A stretch of DNA of 64,000 nucleotides, from assembly GCA_015039465.1 (NCBI GenBank), contig MU130046.1, positions 82,472-146,471 of the forward strand, given 5' to 3'. The notes under the pieces are model-generated. The model saw nothing but the letters and a program-made list of their open reading frames with translations. It ran no database searches and was not told the origin of the DNA. Positions 23,018-35,429 of the stretch are shown one piece after another. The translations under genes were made by a program, and so were the position numbers. Numbering within the stretch: position 1 is the stretch's first letter; every line of letters starts with the position of its first letter. The DNA is from Phlegmacium glaucopus (lineage: Eukaryota > Basidiomycota > Agaricomycetes > Agaricales > Cortinariaceae).

Positions 23018-26000
23018 ATGCCAAAGTGTATCGGGTGCAAGCAGGACTTCAAATCCCAAGGATTCCCAGCTCATAAAAGATCCTGCAAACCATACAAACG
23101 TGAAATCAAGGCTCGTTTGATCAACGTATCTGAATTGGGCCCAGTATCTGGTCCTTCGAATGACTCTGTGATCTTGGAAGATGCTGGAGAGCTGGTAGTG
23201 CTTGGTGATATGATTGTAGACGAAGTACAGGTGCGTAATGGGTGGATAAACCAAAAAAAAAACTAACTCTACTCTCGATATATATTATAGGAACTGGAGA
23301 GGCTGCCCACACCTCCTCAGGAATATAGGAAGTCTGGTCTTCCCCGTCGCAAAACTAAGCTTCCAAAACGGTTCCAGGATGTCCTACCACCACGCCCTCC
23401 GGTGGCAGCTGCTCCCATTGTCGAAACACCCCAGCCATCACAACACGAACCTGAGGTTTCAGCAATCCCAGAGTTCAAGACCGAACCCAATAGCTTTGGA
23501 ATTTATAGGGTTTATAAAAGTGGTGAACCGTCTTTCACGCCTGATGACAACTTTCATATTGGCAACATATCCGATGGACCCAATTTTATCCAGGACCCAT
23601 CGTCAGCTCATTCCACATGGGCGTCACCATTTGGTACCGATCTCACCAGCCCCAACCCACCTGGAGACTCCGAGACAGCTCCCAGCTACCTACCCTTCAA
23701 GAATATGTCCATCTTCCGTCTCATGCGATGGTTCTACGATACATCTTTAACCAAATCACTTGGAACCCTCAACGACCTCGTTTATAAGGTCCTCCTCGCT
23801 CCTGACTTCGATCTCAAGGATCTCACCGGTTTTGATGCAGCAAAGGAAGCCAGACGCCTTGACGGCTATGATCCCTCTGCCGTAGGAGAAGGTTCATCTA
23901 CCCATGCAAACTCCAAAACCGGGTCAAAGCCGCTCAAAGATGGATGGACTGAAACAACGGTTCCTATCTCTGTGCCCTGCGATAAAGTGTTACATCCATC
24001 AGACACCGATGCACCCGTTTTCCACGTCAAAGGCCTGATGTACCGTAAACTCCTCGAGGTTATCAAGGTTGCATATGAGGAATCCTCTGCGGAACAACTT
24101 CACATTTCCCCTTATGAGGAATATTGGCGATCGACACCTGATTCCCCTCCTGAACGCATCTACTCCGAACTCTACAATTGTAATGCCTACATTCAAGAGC
24201 ATGAGAAGGTCCGCTCTCAAATGTGGCCAGGATGCAAACTGGAAATGGTTATTGCCCCCATCATGATCTCATCAGACGCCACCCACTTGACAAGTTTTGG
24301 AAACGCTTCACTGTGGCCAGTCTACCTTTACCTGGGCAGCCTTTCGAAGTATACACGTGCAAAACCAACCTCATTTGCTGCGCATCATCTTGCATATATT
24401 CCAAAGGTAAGTTTTGAAATGAAATCTCAATTATCTTACTAACGTTTTGGTTGGGTTCTAGCTTGACGATTCTATTCAAGACTTCTACAAAACGACATTC
24501 GGTCAAACAGCAACCACTGACATTCTTACCCACCTACGACGAGAAGTCATGCAATCCGTCTGGCAAATCCTCCTCGATGACGAATTTACGGATGCCTACG
24601 AAAATGGAATTGTCATCACTTTCCCTGATGGGATTCAACGACGGCTTTTCCCCCGGTTCTTTACCTACTCAGCTGACTACCCTGAGAAGTAAGCCGCTCA
24701 TATTTTCATGTAATTTTTCTCATTCATTTTCGCAGAGTACTTTTATGCTGTATCAAATACCTCGGGAATTTACCCTGCCCACGCTGCCTGGTACATAAGT
24801 TGGATATTCACAAACTAGGCACAAAGCAAGACTTCAAACAACGGGAGACGAAAATTCGGGTGGATGATGACAGGCGACGCATGTTAGTTGAGACCGCAAG
24901 GGAAATGCTTTATGAGAAGGGTATTCGACCCAGCGCAAAGGCCATCTCAAACTTGCTGGCCTCTAGGTCATTGACACCAACACGGGTGAGTTGTTTGGCG
25001 TTTCTAAATCTCTTCTTGTGTCTTACTTTTTCTATGCCATTCAGAACGCCTTCTCTGAGCGTCTTGCAAAATACGGTTTCAACTTTCATTCAATGTTTGT
25101 CGTCGATCTGATGCATGAGTTCGAACTTGGAGTGTGGAAGGCAACATTCACCCACCTTCTTCGAATTTTATATGCTCAAGGAGGTGATAGCATCCAAACG
25201 CTTAACAAAAGGTTTCTTACTCAGATTTTGCATGAGGTTTTGTACTTAAACCTTTCCATAGGTACCGAGACATTCCCACATTCGGCCGCGACACAATTCG
25301 CAAGTTTGTACATAACGCTTCAGGAATGAAAAAGCTCGCCGCTCGTGATTTTGAGGACCTTCTCCAGGTCTGTTATACTGTCAACTGCCATTTCTGTCAT
25401 AAATACTCACCGTTTTTAGTGCTCAATTCCCGTTTTCGATGGACTACTCGACGCCAGCAACAACACAATCATCATGGACCTCCTCTTTGAGCTCTCAACA
25501 TGGCATGGGCTCGCAAAACTTCGTCTTCACACTGAATCAACCGTCTGTGCCCTGGAGAGCTCAACCACCCGATTAGGTGTCATTCTCCGAAAGTTCCAGT
25601 CAACGACATGTGCCGAATTTGTGACACAGGACCTACCATCTGAGGAAGCGGCTCGAGGACGTCGGAAAGCTGCCAAAGCAAAGCTCCAGACAACCACACA
25701 AAAACTAAAAGCAAAAGGGAAGCAGAAGGCTGGCATGTCATCGGATTCCAAGCACCGTTCTTTCAACCTTTCAAACTACAAAACCCATGCCCTGCCCGAC
25801 TACCCAAAGACCATCCGAGAGTTAGGAACCACCGATAGCTATAGCACCCAAAACGTGAGTTCCGTTTCAAAGAATTTCCTTCCAATCTCTTAATTTATTA
25901 TTTGGTATACAGGGAGAATTAGAACATCGCCGCTGTAAACACTTTTACCCCCGGGTCCATAAGGGGCTGTTTGCATCAGGCATTGCACGAGAAGTATACC

Positions 26001-27373
26001 GCGAACGCATCCTCCAGTTCAAAGCAAAGAACCATGGCCTCGTGGTCACGCGCCCACCCCACAAGAAACAAAAAACGCTTTCTCGCAAGATCCTTTCCAT
26101 CCCTTTCTCAGAATCTGAACGCCTCCCTCCTGCCCATCCAGACCAGCATTATCAAATGTCAAATGAGACGCGTCACCCTTATGAGATTTCACGAATGCTA
26201 GGAGATTACCACGGTGATCCTGCATGTAATGTATGTATCATCACATTTCTTATGATTATCCAAAGGTTGCTTACTGTGTTCCTTCAGAACTTCATCCCCA
26301 ACCTCAAAGACTATGCCCTCTGCAAGATTCTTGGTCTGGAACATGACGCCGACGATATTGAATTCACTGAGGCACAGCGAGCCTCAGTTACCTTTGTCAA
26401 GAATAAAATATACCAACATAAAGTCCTACGGATCAACTATACAACCTACGACATGCGGAGAGAACAAGACTCTCTCAATCCACGTACACATGCGAACATT
26501 ATGGTCCTTTCGCAAGAAGACGACCCAAGTGCCCACCCATACTGGTACGCACGCATAATCGGCATCTACCACACATTGATTCGCCACGAAAGCTCTCCAG
26601 ATCCCATTCTGATCGAATTCCTCTGGATTCGGTGGTATGGCCTTGACCTCGATCGATCAAGTCGCTTTGGCTGGAAGGTTCGGAGGCTCCCTAAAGTGGG
26701 CTTTGTCCCAGACAGTCCAGAGGCTGGCTCTCCAGCATTTGGATTTCTCGATCCTGCACGCGTGATTCGGGGCATTCACCTCATTCCCTGTTTCTCAGAG
26801 GGTTACACAGGCGAGCTTCTGGAACCATCGCTCACACGGCTACCTGACGAAGGTGATCTAGACTGGAGATGCTATTATGTTAACATGTATGTTCTACGAT
26901 TCTTCACGTTTTCTTGTGTTCTACTCATGTTTATTCACTAGCTTTGTTGATCGTGACATGCTCATGCGCTTTCGTGGTGGAGGAGTCAGGCATACAAGTA
27001 CAAGATCTGCTACGAACAGGTTCGTGACCAACAAGATCGGGATAATGGATGGATGTGAGGTGACGATGACGAAGGCTTTGAGGCCGATGCTGTTGATGCA
27101 GGTAGTGAAGTCACGGACAAAGACAGCGATGGTGACCGCGACGATGCCAGGAATGAAGGTCTTGCAGGTAGCGACGAGGAAGAGGGTACAGGCGATCTTG
27201 ACGACGAAGGAAGTGGCGATGAGGAGGAAGACTATGGGTATGGTTATTTCGTTGATGACGAGGATGTGGACGATGGCGACGCACCACCAGACATTGCAGA
27301 CGATGCTCTAGGTCCTGAGGATGGTGAGGGAGATGTCGACGAAGTAAACCTGCTCGGTTTTGCAGCTTTCTAG
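23018..27373 (+). pseudogene. Plavaka-type (CACTA superfamily) transposase gene, probably frameshifted at its 3' end
   Basis: The protein opens with a C-x2-C-x12-H-x3-C zinc finger (MPKCIGCKQDF...HKRSC). A Pro-rich linker and the Plavaka core follow: FKNMSIFRLMRWFYD, PIMISSDATHLTSFGNASLWPVYL, PCPRCLVHKLDIHKLGTK and the catalytic-region VDLMHEFELGVWK. Later come NGELEHRRCKHFYPR and FVDRDMLMRFRGGG. Introns at 23231-23290 and 24407-24461 keep frame; several more follow. After RFRGGG the natural Asp/Glu-rich tail (EDYGYGYFVDDEDVD, stop 27371-27373) is in another frame, so an indel near 26985-27065 is likely. A few upstream splice sites are uncertain. Transposition of its own unit is the inferred role. 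I could not find CACTA ends. Confidence 0.8.
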
Positions 27374-27639
27374 GGCCTGTAATAGACATGATCTGTCCCT
27401 TACATGCCCCACAAGTTTTCTAGCGTCAATGTAATTCTGAAAGAAATATTTCTGCTGTAATTGTAAGACGCTGAATAATTGTAGCTACATACACGATGGC
27501 AAGAATAATTCCTATGCAATAGAATATTTGCAGAGACATGGAAGGGCATTAGAATGTTTGTATTCACATGTTATCGCCACAATTGGAGGAATTGTACTCA
27601 CCTTTTTGCTGATGGAACGATTTCCGTTCCTTACAGTAG
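27374..27639. other. Spacer after the Plavaka gene
   Basis: No gene was seen. TTGCATAGGA occurs here inverted relative to a site near 20557, a weak hint of element ends that I could not confirm. Confidence 0.3.
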
Positions 27640-28624
27640 CACATTCGTACAAAACACTGCACCACCTACATCAAGAGGTCAGTCCGAGTGCCTACTCATT
27701 CAACCTTTAGATAACCCACAACTCTTATGTGATGCTGAACAAGCTTCGAGATTCTCCATGCAAATGTCGCGACTGGCGCTTTTCATGACTCCGACGCACC
27801 CAAATGCCATCCAAATATGCAGTGGACACAATACGTCGAGGAATCAGGGCATGTTTTGTGCCTTTATGGTCCTGCAGGAGCTGGAAAATTAGCTATCGTT
27901 CAAACAATTGCGGAGATGTGCTCTGACCCGTCCTCGTCGCCAGTTATCCAAGGCGGCATATTCACACAAACCACTGCACCACCCACATCGAAAGTTTCGA
28001 GTTCCCAACTCACTTAACCTTTAGGTAACTTGCAACTCGTATCGGATGCTGAACAGGCTTCAAGATTCTCCATGCAAATATTGCGACTGGCGCTTTCCAT
28101 GACTCTGGAGAACATTTTGATGCACCCAAATGTCATCCGAATACCCGTAAGGCCGCCTTGGCAGAAATTATGCAGTGGATACAACACGTGAAGGAATCAG
28201 AGCATGTTTTGTGGCTTTCTGGGCCTGCAGAGGCTGGAAAATCGGCTATCGTTCAAACAATTGCGGGCATGTGCGCAAAATTGGGCCTCCTCGTCGCCAG
28301 TTTTTTCTTCTCTAGATCATCCCAATCCCGGAACAACGAGAAACATCTGATTGCACCAATTGCATATCAGCTTGCCTTTTCCATTCCAGCGACTCGAACA
28401 TACTTTGAAGCCGCCATCCAAAGTGACCCTGCAGTATTTGATAGGTCTTTGGACACCCAAATAGAAACGCTCATCCGGCCCCCGAAAAACGCATATGTTG
28501 TTATTGATCCGGCTGTTACGAAGGAATGGTCAAGGCTTATCGTTCGGTCTTGACAAATGTAATGATCATTTGATTCAATCCTCCATCATCCGTGTCGTTT
28601 CAACAGCTCTTCTTCGCATCGCAG
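27640..28624 (+). pseudogene. NACHT-domain NTPase, 5' part, decayed and split by a transposon
   Basis: The region reads ASRFSMQ, HPNTRKAALAEIMQWIQHV and the P-loop GPAEAGKSAIVQTIAGMC, then LLVASFFFSRSS, LIAPIAYQLAFSIPATR and a Walker-B-like GLDKCNDH. This is the common Agaricomycete NACHT NTPase pattern, related to NLR-type signalling proteins. Frames change several times. The first 320 bp are a partial tandem copy of the next 300 bp (GPAGAGKLAI against GPAEAGKSAI). The coding sequence stops at RIAV, exactly where the 28625-31608 element sits, and continues at 31609. Confidence 0.75.
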
Positions 28625-31608
28625 TGGGGGTCGGCAATCTCAGGCAGTGTGACATACTGTAACATCACGGCGTGACATCACGGTCACCCTCAAATAAGTG
28701 ACCCACGGAAATTGTGCTTTCCACAATGGCTTGCAGCCCAGCCTGGGTGGTTTTATTACATCATAAGTATCAAAACAATTTAATTTGAGGTTTTAAATGT
28801 TTGTAGGAGGTATAGATGTTGCTGAGTGACAGTAATCCCTGCCAAAAGTGCTAAATTAAAAAAGCTAAAATTGAAGCTTTATAGACTCTGCAGGAAGCCA
28901 TTTAAACAACAAGCTCTGGTGAGATAAAATGTTTCTTATGTATGGAACTTTAATTCCTCTTGATTACTTTTTTTACATAATAAATTTTAGTGAAGATAGC
29001 AGTGTAATTTCCATAAAAGGAAGGTTTAAAAAATAAGGAAAAATATTTTGATCAAGAGATATTGTCCAGATTGATGAAAAAATGATACTTTGTTATTGGA
29101 CTGAAGCACCATATTGAGTTCCTGATAGTGTCTATAGACAATTTCTGTTTGTGCTGCCAAATTCAGCCTGAGAGCTGCTTTGTAAGCAGCTCTCATCCAC
29201 CAATCTGACTTCCTTTCACTTCTACCTCCACCATATTGTTCTCTCATCTGTCCTAGCTATCAAATATTGTTCATTTAGTCATATAGTGTTGGTAAACAAG
29301 CCTATTCTACCTCTAAATTATACTTAGCCTTCAAGATTTAGCTCTGATCTTGATCTGATCTGGATCTGATATCCTGGTATTGCAGTTCTTGATATCTAAA
29401 AACATGTAAGTTTTAATTTCCTTATGTTTCTCAAGTATATTAAAGCTCTAACTGTTCAAAACTTCAATCTACAGTTACAATTCACCAAATTTCCTCACAT
29501 TTTTACCTTTTGACCAGTCATGCCCCCAAAAGGAGCCCGAGCCCAAACAGCTAACCTTGAAAATCTCCAAAAGGCAAGAGATGCTAACCTTCTAAAAGAT
29601 CCTGCAGCTTCAGCTTCTGCAAACTTTGAGAGTACAGTAATTCAATATCAGCAGCAACTTGCAGATATGGAGGCTCAAATTACTTCTCTTGAAGTTGAGC
29701 TAGAAAAGTCTCATGAGCAGTGTTCTAAATTCTCAGAGCTTCTGGAGAATGCTCAAAAATATATTGAGCAGTTAAGATCTGCACTTGAAGTTGAAAAAGA
29801 TTGTTACAAAGATCTTTATTGCCAGTTGTGAAATGAACATCGTGCTTGGCAGCGTGCCAGTAAAGGCAAAGCTGTTCTTAAGGAAACAGTTGCTGAGTTG
29901 GTGGAATATAAGCAGAAAATAATGAAGGAGGCCAAGGAGCTCCAAAAGCATTCTGCTCTTGATGCTCAATATGTAGATGTTCTAAAGTCAGACAATGAAC
30001 ATTTGCAGAAAGAGCTCTCAAGCAATTCAGAACACTATGCAAAAGAGCTTGCATATACTTGTGAAAAGCTGAAATCATCACAAAGTGCATTGAAAGGCTC
30101 TAAGTCAGAGGTATACAATCTAAAGCGAAAATGTGCAAGGGCTATAGCAGTCAAGGAAAATGCTGTTCAGAAAGCTAGGTCTCAGGTTGGATTCAATGTG
30201 GAATAAGGGGGGAGAGTAAAGACCTGGAAAAATCTACCCTCTATCTTTTGAAGAAGGAGGTATATTCAGAACAGACTCAGAATCTTGTCCGCATTCTTGT
30301 TCAAGCTGGTGTCTCAGCTAAAAATATCATGGGTGTCATTAAGGCTGTTTTAGGTATTGCAGGAATAACTACAGTTGGAAACATCAGTCCTCATACTGTA
30401 GCTCAAATTATCCGGGAGGGGTATATTGCAGCATGTATACAATTAGGCTTTGAGCTTGATAAAACAGAAGGTAAAAATCCTCTTGCTATAATGCAAATAG
30501 TTTATAAACTATGTCATAGCTGTTACATTTGGCTCAGATGGAACAGGCCATAAAAACCTAAATTACAACTCTCACTATGCTCACTATAAGGTTTGGGATG
30601 CTGATGGTGAAAAAGCACAGGTCACACACTTTCTAGGGCTTCAGAGATCCTTAGATGGAAGCAGTGAGCAAGCTATGAGGGACTGGGATGATCAATTGCA
30701 GAAAATATTTGATATTTACAATGATAGTCCACTTGCCAAAGAACAAAGTAGCTTCACACGTCTTATCAATGTCTATTCAAAGCTTGCAGGAATGCATGCA
30801 GATCACTGTGCTAAAGAAAAAAAAGATTATGACTTGATGGGGAAGAAGAAAACAGAAGCAGTTCACCAGGTACTTGGTAAAAGGAGGATTATTGATGATA
30901 CAAATGAAGAGCTTATGCCTTTTTTTCTTTCTGGACATAAAGAAATGGTGGAAAAAGCTGGTGGAGAGGATGATTGGAACAACCTTGATGAATCTGCACA
31001 AAAAGAGTACAAAGCAGCAATGTTGGAAAAGCTTACAACAGATCTTGGTCAAGTTGCACTAATTTTCAAGGATGAGATTGACAAGCTGAAAGGAGAAAAA
31101 CTGAAGGATCATTTTCAGGCTTTCAAGAAAGCAGGTGCTCCAAATCTTGGCACAATTAACAGCAAGTCAAAAGTTGCAGAGAAGAGAGAAGCTATCAAAG
31201 CAGCAATCAGATCATATAACAAGGGAGAATGGAAATTGTCACCAAAATATGTAGATCCTGGAATACAGAATGAAGATGAAGGAGAGGTATTTGATGGATA
31301 TAATGATTTTCACTCCTCAGATGAGAATAGTGGCTGGGAGGATGAATAGTAATTTAGTAATGCTAGTTAGATGAAGATTTCTACTTGTTCTCATTTTTGA
31401 ACCATATTTTAGGTACTATTTCTACCTCTGAGCATCTGAAAGTGTTGTACAGCTTATAAATATACCATATCATGCTTTATACAGTGAAAAAATCTTGTGA
31501 AACAGTGCAGAACTCATTGAAAACATGTTGTACCAGGTTTTGTGACCGGTTGTGTGACATGACGTGACAAAACATTGCCACGGCTATATGTGACATTGCC
31601 GACCCCCA
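28625..31608 (+). mobile_element. DNA transposon of an unnamed Agaricomycete family, internally deleted
   Basis: The 2984-bp element has 14-bp perfect inverted ends (TGGGGGTCGGCAAT / ATTGCCGACCCCCA). It is flanked by ATCGCAG at 28618-28624 and 31609-31615; counting the next T makes 8 bp, so the duplication is 7 or 8 bp. Within 80 bp of both ends are clustered CGTGAC/GTGACAT motifs. Inside is a transposase-like gene (29520-31349). A related terminus, TGGGGATGAACAAT, begins at 63072. Confidence 0.78.
29520..31349 (+). pseudogene. Transposase-like gene of the unnamed family, lacking its central part
   Basis: The N terminus (MPPKGARAQTANLENLQKAR) leads into about 200 residues of coiled coil, broken by a TGA at 29829. 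Then come ISPHTVAQIIREGYIAACIQ and, across a 46-bp intron starting with GTAAAA, AVTFGSDGTGHKNLNYNSHY, which resembles the first catalytic-Asp region of related proteins. QVTHFLGLQRSLDGSSEQ follows. The C-terminal part (AFKKAGAPNLGTI, SKVAEKREAIKAA, SGWEDE) matches the end of the partial copy at 63344-64000. The middle, which in relatives carries the NEGALGS motif, is missing. Coding is split over several frames, so the protein is not made intact. The family name is unknown to me. Confidence 0.65.
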
Positions 31609-31925
31609 ATCGCAGTCCCACTCCTCGTTGCCAGCCGTCCGGAGCCGCATATCCGGAATGCATTCAATCTTTGAACAAATCTCATGCCTCTCGTCATATG
31701 GTCTTAGACGACTCGTACGAACCAGACGCCACCCACTTGCAGTCTATATTCCTAAGTCCCGGCCATATGCGCGGATCATTGATCGACTAGTCCGAAAGTC
31801 TTCAGGGCAGTTCTACGCTTCGACTGTCATGAAGTATCTGAATTCTCCTAACCAATCGGCCTATGAAGCGGTTTGGCTGGCTGTACAAGGTCTGTTATGT
31901 CCCTACGGATGTTCTTCACTTTGAA
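31609..31925 (+). pseudogene. NACHT-domain NTPase, continuation after the transposon
   Basis: Reading on from RIAV at 28624, this part gives PLLVASRPEPHIRNAF, FEQISCLSSY, DDSYEPDA, and after a frame change IIDRLVRKSSGQF and ASTVMKYLNSPN, all typical of the segment after the P-loop. Then the similarity fades. The joint is exact, so the gene was probably still coding there when the transposon arrived. Confidence 0.72.
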
Positions 31926-33974
31926 ATTAATCCATGAATCTCAGGCTGACACGGCGGCTAAAGAACTCTCGAGCCACTTCCAATTGATTTTGGACCAACA
32001 TCTTACTACAAAGCTCAATGAATATAAAATTAACGGGAGCAATGTTGATATTAAGGGGCTGGTATTCTTTCCTTTTCGGCCTGGTTACCTATGATTTCAG
32101 GAATCTCTCGAATCCCTGACATCTTTCCCTTTAACATATCATATCCTTTCACTTCTGCGGTTGTGGACGAAGGATATCGACATTTACTTATCAGGGATTT
32201 TGAGGATGGAAATAGGTCTAGCAAATGCCATCTAGATGGTACAGTTTATGGTCATGCCGCGCTAGAATGCTTTCAAAATATGGTTAATCCAAACGACGAG
32301 TTAGCCTGAGCCGTCTCGTATTTTTTGGCATTTCTCAATGATAATTGTATTCAGCGAAATATTAAATTTATATCCATTCACAACGGGTATTGAACGACCT
32401 GACGCCAAGTTGTTGTCTTTAATTGAGCACGTAGCCTCACAGTGGGAGATTTTAGTCCTAAATTATAGGACAGGTCTCGACGCTGTATCGAAACTTCTCT
32501 TGAAGGCTGCTCCACTGACAGATCTCCACATCTGCCTTCGAGATCACCCTCTTCAAAATCCTGCCAAAGCCAAAGTTCACTGCGAGCATGGGTTTACTTC
32601 CTTGAGGTTGGGTGTGAAAGCCTATTTGGGTGTGAGTTTCTACTGAATGTCTCTCAAAATATTTCTTGATCCCATTTCCATGGCTCTAGAAATGTCAGCA
32701 GCTTCTTGGTCCGAAAGTTCTCCGAAGGTCATTGTCTCTCATGCTGAGAGATCAATCTTACGCTATATACATGGTCTTCAAGTTGTCCTCTTCATTTTCT
32801 TTCCGTGGATCTCGAATCGAAGTTTGGGAATCACTTGGGGACATTTAACAAGCGATGGCCCCTCGTCACCGATAGTTTAACTGGATCAAGTGATTCGGAA
32901 TCATGGGCAGCACGGCGTCAATTCTATAAAAAAGAGAACCACATCTGGCAACTGCGACTATCCGGGCACTTCGATAACTCAAGGCATCCTCGTACCAAAA
33001 TTGTCCACGGCAGGGGACAGAGGGGGATTCGATTCAGAAGAACGGCATTGAATATACATACAATACTTCGTGGGGAAAGGGGCTGCTGGCACACAGTGGC
33101 AAATTGGAAGGGCGGCATCGACTATGTAAATTTCATATCACAATTTCTTCTATCAGCTTTCGTGAACCAGGATCTGGGCGCACCTACGCACACTCTGAAT
33201 GGGATGGATCATAGATCACGGAGACTAAGGGTAAGCCGCCGCCGTCGTTATATGTATTGTTGAACGGTGGGGCGAACGATACCAACACCTATCTGACGAG
33301 GAGCAGCCTTTTTGGATATGGAGAAAGGTAAGAGCCTAAAGAGGGTTCTGAGCGTGTAATAAGCTCAGTGATTATCCTCATCGAATTCTGAAGTGTCGGA
33401 AGTGGGAACGAAACCCCAACTTGATGCGGACGTTACCAGTAACTATAGATGGGGGACTCTCCCACGTGGAGATGAGATGGACTGTAAAACAACAAAAAAA
33501 GAATGAATTTAAAGCAAAGATCAAGATATAAACTGAATTTGTTGACCGAAAATTAAACGAACCAATGATAGTGGCAACTTAATGAGTTGTCAAGGTAATC
33601 TTTCGTCAATATATCTTTGTCCTATGCAACGAGTTCAACATCACTCAGAGAAATTTAGAATACTTCGCCAGAAATGAAGGAGATTCCACAGAAGCCATAG
33701 TAGAATTAATTAGTCCACATATTGATGATAAATAAGTCGATCAACTTCAATGGAGTCTGCTTCGAGTCGCGTCCTCGATATTTTTGATGGATATAGCACT
33801 AATTAAAAGCCAAGCATAAAAGAATGGAATAAGAGATAAGGGAAAATAAAAGAAGTGACCATACAAGGTCTGATTCCTTATCCTGTTTATTTTCCTGTGT
33901 TCATGACATTACTCCCTACTTCGTTCCATTAGCCAGCCCGAACTAACAAGGGGAAAACTCTATGGGAGATGAAT
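31926..33974. other. Unassigned ORF fragments, possibly a decayed F-box/LRR-like gene
   Basis: Plus-strand frames at about 31945-32640 hold a plausible protein-like stretch (IERPDAKLLSLIEHVASQWEI, LLLKAAPLTDLHICL). It is reminiscent of Agaricomycete F-box-associated repeats, but no F-box is visible. Frames at 32805-33263 are not recognisable. From 33264 on I see nothing. Confidence 0.3.
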
Positions 33975-34916
33975 TTAGGCATCTTCTTCGTAAATGGGTG
34001 GAGGTTCAACCAAAACTGGACGCGACTGTATGTGAACATTCTTGTTTGATGATGATGGTGTGGTGTCTGGTGATGGCAGTGTAAGTGTTACACTGGTACT
34101 TGAGGTTAGTACAGATCTGGAACGGATTCCCAACATATCAGGAACTGACGGATTTAGAATGAAAGGCTCTACTGTAGGGTTGCATCGTTAGACAATCCAT
34201 AGTGAGTGATGTGAGAAGGGAGTGAGAGAGAAGGGACGCACCAAGAGTAGAAGGGTTATCGTCATCAATGCTAAATGGGCGACGACGACGACGAAGATAG
34301 AGAAAACCAAACACAAACACGCAGATCATTGCAATACCTCCCAGCGTCCCTCCTACAATTGCTGCAATTTGCGGGTGGTTTGATGATGATTGTGTATTGT
34401 TTTGAGGTGGATTAGTACTTCGTGGTGGGGTCGTTGTCGTCACTTGTGCAGAGACTGTCGACGACGATGTTGAGCCTGGGAGATCGGTAGTAATATCAAA
34501 GTAATCCAGCCAAAGCCAGTCGTCTTGCATGATATTAGTGAGCAGGAAGGAATGATTTCCAGGGGACAGGGGTGGCGATTGGAAAAAAAGTTGTCTATAT
34601 TGGTCTGTTGTAGTAGGTGTTGGGACGTTTGTTAGTAGGGCTGATGAACCATCCACGACAGTAGTAAAGACGACAGTATTATTAGGACTACTGGTCCCAT
34701 AGACAGCGATGGAGATACCTGAGGAAAAGAGCTGAGTTAAATTTTTGTGTTCAATGTATGAATTATACCGTTGAACTGAAGAGTAACCCTCGACCCTTGG
34801 CTCCGACTGAGCGATGAGGTACCATTGTAATTCGATGATCCAGCTCTCAGATAATGAGTCCAACCAGAACCGTACACAAGAGCGGGGTCTTGGTCGTCGA
34901 TCACTACAACGGCCAT
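33975..34916 (-). CDS. Single-pass membrane protein with Ser/Thr-rich stalk
   Basis: Exons 34916-34769, 34718-34242 and 34171-33975 give 274 codons. The start MAVVVIDDQDPALVYGSGW is the usual opening of a large Agaricomycete family of lectin-like membrane proteins. The outer domain has ISIAVYGTSSPNNTVVF, LSPGNHSFLLTN and WLWLDYFDI. A Ser/Thr/Pro-rich stalk follows, then one membrane helix (IAAIVGGTLGGIAMICVFVFGFLY), the stop-transfer RRRRR and a cytosolic tail ending PPPIYEEDA. There is no cleavable signal, so the helix probably acts as the membrane signal. The role is unknown; the layout suggests a surface sensor or adhesion protein. A longer upstream frame (to about 34974) is not needed. 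Confidence 0.78.
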
Positions 34917-35429
34917 AACTAATGTAAAGGGTGTCGGAAAGAAAAGAGGGTAGCGTAAGTATTATAGTATACAAACCGACAAGAATCTGATGGAATCATA
35001 CATCAGCAAACCTGACTGGACATTAGTTTACGAAAGTTTGCAAAGTTAGTTGCCAACATAGCATGAAACGCTGGAAAAGTTTTGGCCTCGCTATGTATAA
35101 TTATCTCATAGATGACATGGAAACCAAGAGGGTGGAACGGAGATGCCGGACATATCGGTCGGACCCCAATTGGCAAAAAAAAAGTGACTGGCCCAAATTT
35201 GAACCAGGGCTATTTTTAGCCAGGAAGTTTTTGCATCGCATTCATTCATTCTTTTGTGATTCAGAATGTGTTGTCGTCGTTTAGGTCACTTTGTTGAACT
35301 TCTAGTTCGGTTCGGTTCTAGGGCCGGTTCGAACTGTCAAACCAATGACCTTTTTCATTTATTCATCGTTCAACTTTGTGTATTCATTATTACATTATTA
35401 CAATTATCACTAGTAGTCTAACTAAGTAA

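Noticed and set aside
23018..27373. CACTA-type ends for the Plavaka unit
   Set aside because: I looked for CACTA/TAGTG pairs and longer inverted ends between 19 and 20.8 kb and between 27.4 and 27.7 kb and found none; only a weak TTGCATAGGA pair was seen.
34138..34974. Longer start of the membrane protein (MYTIILTLPSF...)
   Set aside because: That frame reads through the first exon out of frame; the start at 34916 gives the family-typical N terminus and in-frame introns.
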